This document shows, one piece after another, positions 1 through 11,373 of a stretch of 64,000 nt of DNA; positions within the stretch are counted from its first letter, which is position 1, and each line of letters begins with the position of its first letter. The stretch spans positions 67,633,671 to 67,697,670 of the forward strand of contig NC_079492.1 in assembly GCF_020520425.1 (NCBI RefSeq), in the 5' to 3' direction. This DNA is from Spinacia oleracea. Lineage: Eukaryota > Streptophyta > Magnoliopsida > Caryophyllales > Amaranthaceae. The notes below the pieces were generated by a model. That model was not told the origin of the DNA. It saw only the letters and a list, made by a program, of their open reading frames with translations, and ran no database searches. The translations under genes and the position numbers were made by a program.

Positions 1-165
1 ATATATATTGCCATCAGATGTTGAAATTATTAACTAAATAAATAATGGAAAATAGGAAAAAACAATGCAAACAAACTGCAAAAGTATTAGACACGGTAGA
101 GTTGTTACAATTGAGGATTGTACACATGTATGTAGGTTAGGTTCGAATCTCCTCTTCCATTTGTA

Positions 166-492
166 CTCCCTCCGTCCCTTAATACTCGCACCGGTTTGAC
201 ATGTGCGGAGTTTAAGACACTTGAATTCACTTATTAATTTAATAGGTGTTAGTTGATAGTGGGGTGTTTTTTTTTTTATATAGTTAGTGAGAAATGTGTC
301 AGGAGTGGGGAGTGGTGAGTTGGGGGTGTGAATTTTTAAATGATGTTTGTAGGGATTAGGGGTGTAGGCGGGTTAGTAGGTAAGTGTGAAAAATAATATA
401 ATATTGCTAAAAATTCCATTTAACGTAGCGGTGCAAGTGTTAAGGGACAACCCGAAAATGAAAGCGGTGCGAGTATTAAGGGACAGAGGAAG
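166..492. mobile_element. MITE-A, Stowaway-like, in U1
   Basis: The ends are imperfect inverted repeats starting CTCCCTCCGTCCCTTAATAC and are flanked by TA on both sides. That matches the Tc1/mariner-related Stowaway MITE pattern. The element occurs at the same place in every unit that includes this segment, so it was inserted before the array amplified. Confidence 0.85.
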
Positions 493-847
493 TATTTTTT
501 TTGTATTGCATTTGTACCTCACTCGTACCAGAAAAACATATTTATAGAGATATAAGAAACATACTTGTTCCTACATATATACCTATCCATTTTCTCCATT
601 TAACAATAATTTTGCTGGAGCCTCCTATAACCATGTAACATGAAAAATGCATTTAAAAAACCAGAGGGAGTATAAGTCTAGTTAAGAGAGGAAATAGCCA
701 AAACAAAAATTAGAGAAAATTTTAAGATGAAGAATTGTCACAATATTTTCTCAAGAAGTCAAGAACAAATTATATACAATATTTGTCAAAAATAGATGAA
801 AATGCAGACTAGTTGATATAAAATATATTGATGAACATCTTGGTATT

Positions 848-1013
848 ATGCATGCAAATGCATAACAGAATAAATGGAATTGGACCTTGTTCTTTTCTGA
901 ATGCATATATAAATTATGCATACACTTGACGAATAAATAAGTGGTGGGCATGACGGACCACCAGAATATGTTCGTGTGTGGTGAGTTGGTGATTCAAATG
1001 TGTGTATATATAT
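848..1013 (+). promoter_or_regulatory. Candidate promoter of lectin copy 1
   Basis: An RY-type motif, CATGCA, lies at 851-856 inside the near-palindrome ATGCATGCAAATGCAT (848-863). A consensus TATA box, TATATAAA, is at 906-913. A second TATA-like run is at 1005-1013, about 110 bases before the start codon. The CA/AAC-rich stretch after it looks like a plant 5' leader. Which TATA is used cannot be told from sequence. RY motifs are known targets of B3 factors of the ABI3/FUS3/LEC2 class; their use here is inference. Confidence 0.5.
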
Positions 1014-1120
1014 GAAGATATCTGGCCTCCTCAATTACAACACACAACAACTTATTTCCTACTTACTTGTACCACATACTAATACAGAAGCATCAATCTC
1101 ACCTTTTCAAACTCAAGAAA

Positions 1121-2060
1121 ATGGCTCAACTTGCCGCTCAGGTAACGTATTCAATCACTTACTAAAGTTTAGAAACTAAAAAAAAATAATATTCTTTGTA
1201 CGACACAACTAGGATTAGGATGAAGATATATGTACACGATGATCCAAAACAGTTAGGTTGATTTTTAAATTTGTTTTATCTATCCCAATATAAAAATGAT
1301 GCACCTTATTCTACAACATAAAATTCAAATAAAATTAGTGGATAGGATTAATAGTCTTTCCCTTTGTAAATACATAGATTTTAATCAATTTCACCCCTCG
1401 TAGTTAAGTATTCTGTATCTAATTGTATGCCATTAAGTTTTACTCAATTTATTTTGATTTACACAGAGTCAGGGTGTTGAGAAATACGGGCCTTATGGGT
1501 GTCAAACTGGACAACCATGGTCTATGATGCTTGAACCATGTGAAAGTTTATGTGAATTAATCATAAAAACTGGTGCTGTTGTTGATTCAATTACGTTTGT
1601 CACCACAAAGTGTCGTCGAAAGTTTGGCGGTAATGGCGGAAATGCTGAACACAAGGTCACATTTTCTCTTCACTTTCATAATTATATTCACTACCTAATT
1701 CATATACTCGTTTTATCTTATTTAACATGTATTCAATAATTTATTGGGACATTTAATTAATCTAGTTATAATTGAGACATTTAATTTATACAGGTTACAC
1801 TCCAATGTGGCGAACATGTAACCAATATAAGTGGGGCTATTGGAGAATGGCACAAAAATGTTGACGTAACCAAGTTAAAGATTCATACTAACTTGTGTAA
1901 GGATGGTTATGGACCTTATGGAGGTGGACCGTACACCAAGTATTTGTATGATTTTAGCTCAGAAGTACCATCAAATGGCCGTGTTGTCGGATTCTTCGGA
2001 ACATTGGAAAACAGCTACGTTCAGTCCATTGGACTCTACGTCAAAAAGGTACATTATTAA
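1121..2060 (+). CDS. Jacalin-related lectin, copy 1 (three exons, intact)
   Basis: The exons are 1121-1141, 1467-1655 and 1794-2060, all phase 0 with GT..AG introns, giving 158 residues. The protein is a single jacalin-like beta-prism domain: GPYG near residue 15, the strand ITF near 49, GGNGG at 61-65, a GEHVTNISG segment at 76-84, GYGPYGGGPYT at 108-118 and VVGFFG at 134-139. There is no signal peptide or membrane segment, so it is probably a nucleocytoplasmic lectin like other stress-related jacalins. The usual sugar-site residues are changed: the first loop reads GPYGC, and the C-terminal GxxxD position reads ENSYV. There are six cysteines (19, 32, 36, 56, 75, 105). An alternative end exists: a donor at 2049 could join an acceptor before 2277 and end in KKEC instead of KKVHY. 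Sugar specificity is unknown. Confidence 0.88.
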
Positions 2061-2276
2061 TACACAAACTATTTTATTTTTTTATTTCCATTCCGAACTT
2101 CTAAGTTAGTTTTCAAATGAAAGTAACAGCCTTGTCCATAACCATAAACAACATCGAGCACGAAATGGAGGATAAAGTATTTCATATTTACTTAAGGGTT
2201 TTTTTTTCCAACAACAATCGCCTCTATTTTGTAGCTAATATATATTTTTTGGTTTTCATGTTCAATATTTGACCAG

Positions 2277-2640
2277 GAGTGCTAATGCTCTAAACTTCTT
2301 GCGGATGTTGCTCAAGTCTTTGGCTACCTTAAAAGCCATATGCTTTCTGCAAAAATACAATAGTCCGCATGTACTACGTACTACCTAATGTACTACTAAT
2401 GATTTATGTACTGCTTTATTAATAAGCTTCCACGATGATCAATATGTATGTTCCGTGGAATTTCTTTGCTTTCAATAAGCCACATATCATGTACACTACA
2501 AAGTGGCCTCTCTCCTCAAGTGTGGTTGTTTCTAATCGCGAACATGAGTGAGTGTGTTGCATCTTGTATCGTTTTCAGTTACAATATAATATTAGCTTTT
2601 CTTTACGTGATGTGGCGATGTCACTATGGAATTTAGAATT
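2277..2640 (+). other. Conserved 3' exon or 3' UTR candidate of lectin copy 1
   Basis: The block follows a good acceptor (TTTGACCAG) and is less AT-rich than its surroundings. It is retained with few changes in all units that keep this region. If spliced from the donor at 2049 it supplies GAG TGC TAA and a 3' UTR. Otherwise it is simply part of the 3' UTR. Confidence 0.45.
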
Positions 2641-2790
2641 AAAATAAGCCAACTTTTACTTATTGTATTATTTTAATAAAAAATTTATTAGATAAATTAA
2701 CCTTATTATTTTCTAGAAATTTTTCAAATGCATACAAATTACGTAGTATATCCTTAAAATTGATATTGCAAATAGCAGCTTAAAAGTATA

Positions 2791-3049
2791 CTCCCTCCGT
2801 TCTTAAATATTAGTCCTATTTTGACTTTTCAACTCGGTTCAACTCAATATTTAAACGTAAATATCTCAAAATATGTATGTAAGAAAAATATAAAATTTTG
2901 ATATTGTTAAACTACACATTAAGACGAACAAAATAAGATATTACATGAATATGTTTCAAATCACGTATTTGAAAGAAATTAGAAGATTCTCTTAAATTGT
3001 GAATAGTGTAAGGATTCCAAAAGGGACTAATATTCGAGAACAGAAGGAG
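2791..3049. mobile_element. MITE-B, Stowaway-like, in U1
   Basis: Inverted ends beginning CTCCCTCCGTTCTTAAATAT and ending ATATTCGAGAACAGAAGGAG, with TA on both sides. Present at the same position in units 1, 2, 3, 4, 5 and 8. Confidence 0.85.
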
Positions 3050-3413
3050 TACTTATTTGTTAAATTTGACATTAACCATTTTAGGTAGGGGAGTGCATGT
3101 GTGAAAATAGATATGATCGGCGTTGTCTCGATTTTTTCTAACCTCAATTACCCATATCTGTTATAAGTATACGACATCAATTAACCAGATCTATTATAAG
3201 TACACGACGTTTCCTTATCAAACAAGGGGGAATTTGCTATTCACATTCCTAATTTTCCTTTACATAAGGCAAATGGAATCATTAAAAGGTCCATAAACGA
3301 AAGATCGCAACCTTAACTACAGGTACAAGAATGGCTCAAACCAACAACAATCCGGAGGTGAAGATATAATACGTACATGTTTAGAGACTTACTAGGCTTG
3401 CAGAAATGGAGCG

Positions 3414-3542
3414 TCAAAAAGTGAAATCGGTAGAAGCATTTAGTGCGACTTTAAACTCCCCCTCTCCGGCAAGCAGTACCCCACGACGGAAGTCAGTGGA
3501 AATAACATCCACATCTTCGTAACTAACTTCGCTTTCACCCAT
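3414..3542 (-). pseudogene. Exon-like relic, unidentified, minus strand, U1
   Basis: On the minus strand this GC-richer island reads as a 42-residue frame from an ATG at 3542 (MGESEVSYEDVDVIS, later LLAGEGEFKVALNAS). It is followed shortly by a good splice donor (CTAGTAAGTC). The other units keep the island but have ACG in place of the ATG and one more C in a C-run, so the reading frame is split there. It looks like a decayed exon of another gene carried in the unit. I do not recognise the family. Counterparts lie near 9115-9250, 15795-15935, 21360-21497, 27165-27300, 53815-53950 and 58577-58676. Confidence 0.35.
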
Positions 3543-4909
3543 AAAGGGAAATACTATAAATAGCGATTAGTGAATTCAAGAAACAAACATCATAATATTT
3601 TCTAATTTAGCATAGGCGCATAGAATATGTTGGAAATTCTTGTTAAGAAAAAAGAGTGAAAAGTTTAAAGTGAAAAACGTCCCACATTGGTAGAATATCA
3701 AATCATTTCTTTATTTATAAAAGTGGGTATGGGTATACTTCTTGTAAAATAAATAAGTAGGAAGGGTTGGTGGACATTCTCAATCGCGCGCGCAGGTGGA
3801 TTTTGTTTGGGCGTAGGCCTTGGATGCCTGGGTGGGATTGTGGGATCCAAATATGTAATTAGAATGAAAAACAATTTTTCCCCCCTAAAAGTGAAGTAAA
3901 AACACATTAAAGTAAATTACATTAAACCAAAAGTAAATAACAAAATGTACAATATCTTATACTTAAAATTATCAACTTTTAAGGAAGAAAACATAAAGTA
4001 TCAGCATGACCAATTTATTTTGCAATCTTTTTCTCATAAAATGTCATTTTGGATAATTTTTCGTTAATTTTATAGTAAAAGTAAATTCAAAACTAGTAAA
4101 AGTTAATAAAATTAGTCAAAAGTTCAATGAAATTTCATTAAAAGTAAAGGAACTGAGAACTAGTTTGAAAAGTTGCATAAATACAAAAATTTCAATATTA
4201 ACGACACGGAAATCTTTTGGACCATCCGATTTTGATGATCTAAGAGTCCATATTGGTTCTTAGTTATCATTTTAGGGCGTGCTTCTAACCAGAACCTATA
4301 TTTATAAGTATTAAGGCCGGAAACGCGTTGCATATAAGCATTTTATGTTTAAAATATTACATATATATATACTCCCTAATTCTTGTGTTCCTTCTGGTTA
4401 AAAACATTATTTCGTAGTTTCAGAACCTGCATGTGTACCGATATACTCCCTCCAATTTTGTAATTCATCGCTTGATCCTTATAGATGTTTATTTCAAATG
4501 CATCAATTCAATATTTGATATACTTTTACCATATTTTATTATGGAGTACTTATTTCTCTTTCTTTAATAATCACTCACCATATTTTGTTGTTTTATTCAG
4601 TTGAAGATCTTTAACTGTTTTACAAAGGGGGCCAGTAGAAGAATTAAACAATATAGTAGGTGATATATACAATTACATTAAAATTATAGGGGGAACTAAA
4701 AACACACTACGGGAATTTTTTTGGGGGGCGAGCCCACCACGACAATCAAGAAGGTTCGTCCCTGTTTTTATTATCTCTCTCTACCTAATTAAATTATTTG
4801 AAAATAACATCTCTCACACATGTTATCTATATTAGAGTCCCCGGCCCGTTTTTGTTTTACTAGAATAAATAAATCACGTAAGCCATTTTTTGAATTTTGG
4901 TAGTGCATA

Positions 4910-5192
4910 CTCCCTCCGTCCCACAATAGTTGTTACACTTTCATGGGCACATAGTTTAATGCGATAAGTAGTAGTGTGGTTATCAATTGTTATTTTATTG
5001 AAAAAGTAGATGTGATAGGAGTTAGTGAGGTATTTTTTTAATTGAATGAGAGAGGGTGTGGGGACAAAAAAAAATTTAGTGGGAAGAGAGACAATATAAT
5101 AATTGTGGGGTCATTCCTAATTTAGAAGTGTAACAACTAATCTGGGACGGACGAAAAAGGAAAGTGTAACAACTAATCTGGGACGGAGGGAG
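4910..5192. mobile_element. MITE-C, Stowaway-like, in U1
   Basis: It begins CTCCCTCCGTCCCACAATAG and ends in the inverted copy ACTAATCTGGGACGGAGGGAG, flanked by TA. Units 2, 3, 5 and 8 show the empty site GTGCATATATTTTG. Unit 4 has a shorter copy at the same base. Near its right end this copy contains a short internal duplication of the terminal segment. Confidence 0.85.
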
Positions 5193-6002
5193 TATATTTT
5201 GTTTTCTATTCATTAATCTTTTGCCAATGAAAAAGATAACAAAACATCTTGTACGCACAAGGTGTATAATAAATTTATTGTACATCACCCTGTCATCAAG
5301 ATAACTTTTACCTAGTTGTTTTGTAACTTTTAATATGTTTTGGTTACCTTTTATATAAAAAATATTGATAAATAAACATTTTCGAATGTTAAATGATTAA
5401 TTTTACAGTTATTTTAATACATTGTTATTGATATTGAAAAAATAATTCTTTTTAAATTGAAATTTTTTATCACTACAAATTAAAATAGATAACTTTTACA
5501 TATATCAGGGTAAATTTTACACATTTTGAATTAACATTTACCTTAGAGAACAATATTCATTGCATACCGCTTGTAAATAAGAATTTGTGAAAAGATAAGG
5601 ACAAACCTCAACAAATATCTCCTTTGAGTAACTTCAATTTTGGTATAAGATATTCTTAGTATGACTAATCATATACTCCTTATAATAAGTAAAGAAAAAG
5701 TAGCATCAAACTTACACTAAGAATCGAAGCTTATTTTTATACCAAAGAATATTTATAAAAATGGAAGGATAATAATAGTGGATGCTTCTTTTTCCAACCA
5801 AAGGAATATTTATAGAAATTGTGTATGTAGAGAATATATCTTGCCATAAGATATTGAAATTATTAACTAAAAAAATAATGGAAAATAGAAAAAAGGATGC
5901 AAACAAATTGCGAAAGTACTAGACACGTTAGAGTTGTTACAACTGAAGATTGTACACATGTATGTAGGTTATCATAGGTTCGAATCTCCTCTTCCATTTG
6001 TA

Positions 6003-6329
6003 CTCCCTCCATCCCTTAATACTCGCACCGGTTTGACCGGTGCGGAGTTTAAGACACTTGAATTGACTTATTAATTTAATAAGTGTTAATTGATAGTGGG
6101 GTATTTTTTATTAATATAGTTAGTGGGAAATGTGTCAGGAGTGGGGAGTGGTGAATTGGGGGTGTGAATTTTTAAATGATTTTTGTAGGGAGTAGGGGTG
6201 TAGGTGGGTTAGTAGGTAAGTGTGAAAAATAGCATAATATTGCTAAAAATTTTCATTTATAGTAGCGGTGCAAGTGTTAAGGGACAACCCGAAAATGAAA
6301 GCGGTGCGAGTATTAAGGGACAGAGAGAG
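6003..6329. mobile_element. MITE-A, Stowaway-like, in U2
   Basis: Same element and position as in U1, with TA flanks. Confidence 0.85.
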
Positions 6330-6959
6330 TATTTTTTTTGTATTGCATTTGTACCTCACTCGACCAGAAAAACAAATTTATAGAGATAAAACAAACATAC
6401 GTGTGCCTACATATACACCTATCCATTTTTCCATTTAACAATAATTTTGCAGGAGCCTCCTATAACCATGTAACATGAAAAATGCATTTAAATAATCAGA
6501 GGGAGTATAAGTCTAGTAAAGAGAGGAAATAGCCAAAACAAAAATTTGAGAAAATTTTAAAATGAAGAATTGTCACAATATTTTATCAAGAAGTCAAGAA
6601 CAAATTATACACAATATTTGTCAAGAATAGATGAAAATGCAGACTAGTTGATATAAAATATATTGATGAGCATCTTGGTATTATGCATGCAAATGCATAA
6701 CAGGATAAATGGAATGGGACCTTGTTCTTATCTGAATGCATATATAAAGTATGCAAACACATGAGGAATAAATAAGTGGTGGGCATGACGGACCACCAGA
6801 ATATATTCGTGTGTGGAGAGTTGGTGATTCAAATTAAATGTGTGTATATATATGAAGATATCTGGCCTCCTCATTACAACACACAACAACTTAGTTCCTA
6901 CTTACTTGTACCACGTACTAATACAGAAGCATCAATCTCACCTTTTCAAGCTCAAGAAA

Positions 6960-7769
6960 ATGGCTCAACTTGCCGCTCAGTTATCGTATTCAATCTTTTA
7001 CTAAAGTTTAAAAAACTAAAAAAAAAAAAAACTTTGTACGACACAACTAGGATTAGGATGAAGGTATATGTACACGACGATCTGAAACAGTTAGGTTGAT
7101 TTTTAAATTTGTTTTATCTATCCCAATATAAAAATGATGCACCTTATTCTACAACATAAAATTCAAATAAAATTAGTGGATAGGATTAATAGTCTTTCCC
7201 TTTGTAAATACTTAGATTTTAATCAATTTCACCCCTCATAATTAAGTATTCTGTATCTAATTGTATGCCATTAAGTTTTACTCAATTTATTTTGATTTAC
7301 ACAGAGTCGGGGTGTTGAGAAATACAGGCCTGATGGGTGTCAGACTGGGCAACCATGGTCTATGATGCTTGAACCATGTGAAAGTTTATGTGAATTAATC
7401 ATAAAAACTGGTGCTATTGTTGATTCAATTACGTTTGTCACCACAAAGTGTCATCGAAAGTTTGGTGGTAATGGCGGAAATTGAGACATTTAATTTATAC
7501 AGGTTACACTCCAATGTGGCGAACATGTAACCAATATAAGTGGGGCTATTGGAGAATGGCACAAAAATGTTGACGTAACCAAGTTAAAGATTCATACTAA
7601 CTTGTGTAAGGATGGTTATGGACCTTATGGAGGTGGACCGTTCACCAAGTATTTGTATGATTTTAGCTCAGAAGTACCATCAAATGGCCGTGTTGTCGGA
7701 TTCTTCGGAACATTGGAAAACAACTACGTTCAGTCCATTGGACTGTACGTCAAAAAGGTACATTATTAA
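6960..7769 (+). pseudogene. Jacalin-related lectin, copy 2 (pseudogene)
   Basis: Exon 1 is 6960-6980, but the donor after it reads TT instead of GT. Exon 2 starts at 7305 and carries changes in the conserved GPYG motif (it reads RPDG). The end of exon 2, its donor and most of intron 2 are missing (about 129 bases compared with copy 1). The reading therefore runs GGA AAT TGA and stops. Exon 3, 7503-7769, is intact and ends KKVHY, with one Y-to-F change in the GPYT loop. The deletion junction has a few bases of microhomology. No normal lectin can be made from this copy. Confidence 0.88.
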
Positions 7770-8499
7770 TACACAAACTATTTTTTTTTTTTTATTTCCA
7801 TTCCGAACTTCTAAGTTAGTTTTCAAATGAAAGTAACAGCCTTGTCCATAACCATAAACAACATCGAGCACGAAATGGAGGATAAAGTATTTCATATTTA
7901 TTTAATGGTTTTTTTTCCAACAACTATCGCCCCTATTTTGTAGCTAATATATATTTTTTGGTTTTCATGTTCAATATTTGACCAGGAGTGCTAATGCTCT
8001 AAACTTCTTGCGGATGTTGCTCAAGTCTTTGGCTACCTTAAAAGCCATATGCTTTCTGCAAAAATACAATAGTCCGCATGTACTACGTACTACCTAATGT
8101 ACTACTAATAATTTATGTACTGCTTTACTAATAAGCTTCCACGATGATAAATATGTATGTTCCGTGGAATTTCTTTGCTTTCAATAAGCCACATATCATG
8201 TACACTACAAAGTGGCCTCTCTCCTCAAGTGTGGTTGTTTCTAATCGCGAACATGAGTGAGTGTGTTGCATCTTGTATCGTTTTCAGTTACAGTATAATA
8301 TTAGCTTTTCTTTACGTGATGTGGCGATGTAGCTATGGAATTTAGAATTAAAATAAGCCAACTTTTACTTATTGTATTATTTTAATTAAAAATTTATTAG
8401 ATAAATTAACCTTATTATTTTCTAGAAATTTTTCAAATGCATACAAATTACGTAGTATATCCTTAAAATTGATATTGCAAATAGCAGCTTAAAAGTATA

Positions 8500-8758
8500 C
8501 TCCCTCCGTTCTTAAATATTAGTCTTATTTTGACTTTTCAACTCGGTTCAACTCAATATTTAAACGTAAATATCTCAAAATATGTATGTTAGAAAAATAT
8601 AAAATTTTGATATTGTTAAACCACACATTAAGACGAACAAAATAAGATATCACATGAATATGTTTCAAAGTACGTATTTAAAAGAAATTAGAAGATTCTC
8701 TTAAATGGTGAATAGTGTAAGGATTCCAAAAGGGACTAATATTCGAGAACAGAAGGAG
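8500..8758. mobile_element. MITE-B, Stowaway-like, in U2
   Basis: Same element, position and TA flanks as the U1 copy. Confidence 0.85.
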
Positions 8759-10263
8759 TACTTATTTGTTAAATTTGACATTAACCATTTTAGGTAGGGG
8801 AGTGCATGTGTGAAAATAGATATAATCGGTGTCGTCTCGATTTTTTCTAACCTCAATTACCCATATCTGTTATAAGTATACGACATCAATTAACCAGATC
8901 TATTATAAGTACACGACGTTTCCTTATCAAACAAGGGGGAATTTGCTATTCACATTCCTAATTTTCCTTTACATAAGGCAAATGGAATCATTAAAAGGTC
9001 CATAAACGAAAGACCGCAGCCCAACTGCAGGTACAAGAATGGGTCAAACCAACAACAATCCGATGGTGAAGATATAATACATACATGTTCAGAGACTTAC
9101 TAGGATTGCAAAAATGGAGCGTCGAAAAGTGAAATCGGTTGAAGCATTTAGTGCGACTTTAAACTCCCCCTCTCCGGCAAGCAGTTCCCCCACGACGGAA
9201 GTCACTGGAAATAACATCCACATCTTCGTAACTAACTTCGCTTTCACCCGTAAAGGGAAATACTATAAATAGCGATTAGTGAATTCAAGAAACAAACATC
9301 ATAATATTTTCTACTTTTTACTAATTAACATAGGCGCATAGAATATGTTGGAAATTCTTGTTGAGAAAAAAGAGTGAAAAGTTTAAAGTGAAAAACGTCC
9401 CACATTGGTAGAATATCAAATCATTTCTTTATTTATAAAAGTGGGTATGGGTATACTTCTTGTAAAATAAATAAGTAGGAAGGGTTGGTGGACATTCTTA
9501 ATCGCGCGCGCAGGTGGATCCGGTTTGGGCGCAGGCCTTGGATGCCTGGGTGGGATTGTGGGATCCAAATATGTAATTAGAATGAAAAACAAATTTCCCC
9601 CCTAAAAGTGAAGTAAAAACAAATTAAAGTAAATTCCATTAAACCAAAAGTAAATAACAAAATGTGCAATTTCTTATACTTAAAATTATCAACTTTTAAG
9701 GAAGAAAACATAAAGTATCAGCATGACCAACTAATTTTTCAATCTTTTTCTAATAAAATGTCATTTTGGATAAGTTTTCGTTAACTTTATAGTAAAAGTA
9801 AATTCAAAACTAGTAAAAGTAAATAAAATTAGTCAAAAGTTCAATGAAATTTCATTAAAAGTAAAGGAACTGAGAACTAGTTTGAAAAGTTGCATAAATA
9901 CAAAAATTTCAATATTAACGACACGGAAATCTTTTGGACCATCCGATTTTGATGATCTAAGAGTCCATATTGGTTCTTAGTTATCATTTTAGGGCGTGCT
10001 TCTAACCAAAACCTAATCCTATATTTATAAGTATTAAGGCCGGAAACACGTTGCATATAAGAATTTTATGTTTAAAATATTACATATTTATATACTCCCT
10101 AATTCTTGTGTTCCTTCTGGTTAAAAACATTATTTCGTAGTTTCAGAACCTGCATGGGTACCGATAAACTCCCTCCATTTTTTTAATTCATCGCTTGATC
10201 CTTATAGATGTTTATTTCAAATGCATCAATTCAATATTTGATATATTTTTACCATATTTTATT

Positions 10264-11373
10264 GGAAAAATTACTTTTAATAATCCAACCTTTAAGCGAT
10301 TTTCCAATATTAATCCAACTTTTTGATTATTATATTTATCTATTAATCCAACCTTTATACCCCTTTAACCTTTATTGCTCTTTACAGGTTACCAAGTAGG
10401 TTAACCCGGTCATAACTGATGACGTGGCATGTAACACTTACAATTTTGTGCGTGGGCCCATATCTCAACTGATTCCTTAAAAATTCCTCCCTTGTTCCTA
10501 TTTTTTTCTTTCTCTGCACTTCTCTGATTCTTTGTTCTTTTACCCCTCATCCCCCTTCATCATCTTCCTTCACATCCATTGAAGACATAGCTTCATTCTC
10601 CAAGAAAATGGGTTGTTGATTTAATTTGTTCGGTTTAGATGAGTTTCAGGAGGGGAATATTTGAAAAACATTTGATAAAAAAAATTGGAATTTTTTTGGA
10701 AAATTTGATAAAAAGTATTTCATCAATACCGTTTCTCTTTTAACAATTTCAAGTTCTTCATATAAATGGGTTGCTGGGAGTATTTGAAGATATTGAAATG
10801 CCAACAAATCTGGGTTCCTTCGTCATAGGCTCAATTCCATTTGAAGTTCTATTAATTATTTGAAGGACACCAAGATCTGTACTCTGAAAACAACCTCTAC
10901 CCAACGAAAACCACCACCCACTTTCTCTCCTAACCCCTTCCGCCTGGCCAGAACCACCCCAAACCAGCCCAATGCGAAAGGAGATTTTTTTTTCGGTTTT
11001 GAATGGAGGTTGAATTGGTTGTAATTTGTAAATAGGGTCTGAATGGGGCGAGGGTGTTGATGGTGGTTGGAGATAAAAATGAAGATGCAGGAGAGAAAAT
11101 GTGGGTAATGGTGTTATCTTGTTGAGTTGTTGATGGTGGTTGACTGTTGAAGATGATGATAAATGATTGAATAAAAATTAAAAGAATAATATAAAAAGTT
11201 ATCTTGAGGAGTAATGAAAAAAACGTAATGAAAAACCGGTTTAGCCGGTTGCAAGTTTTTTGGAGCAATAAAAGTTAAAGGGGTATAAAGGTTAGATTAA
11301 TAGATAATAATCAAAAGGTTGGATTAATTTTGGAAAATCGCTTAAAGGTTGGATTATTAAAAGTAATTATTCC
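10264..11373. mobile_element. Non-autonomous Mutator-like element (MULE) in U2
   Basis: It has long terminal inverted repeats of roughly 100 bases. The left end begins GGAAAAATTACTTTTAATAA and the right end is its near-perfect reverse complement. A 9-base direct repeat, TATTTTATT, flanks it at 10255-10263 and 11374-11382. Units 3, 4 and 8 show the uninterrupted site. Long TIRs with a 9-base target duplication fit the Mutator superfamily. I see no transposase inside; the longest open stretch there is low-complexity and not protein-like. Confidence 0.88.

Larger units (their letters stand above)
1..5833 (+). repeat. Array unit U1
   Basis: It holds MITE-A, intact lectin copy 1, MITE-B, the exon-like relic on the minus strand, and a MITE-C insertion near its end. 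The remaining spacers (about 500-840, 2640-2790, 3050-3410, 3550-4600 and 5195-5833) are AT-rich and show no gene that I can support. Confidence 0.9.

Noticed and set aside
60-160. A tRNA-like B box (GGTTCGAATCTCC) upstream of MITE-A in each unit, suggesting a tRNA or SINE
   Set aside because: The arms do not pair into a cloverleaf, no acceptor stem matches, and there is no SINE body or tail. It may be a chance match or a very old relic.
751-1034. Recurring minus-strand frames of 62-66 codons upstream of each lectin gene
   Set aside because: They overlap the promoter and leader of the lectin gene, show no domain, and recur only because the unit recurs.
10930-11268. A 112-codon minus-strand frame inside the MULE
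   Set aside because: Low-complexity composition with no transposase or captured gene features; probably chance.
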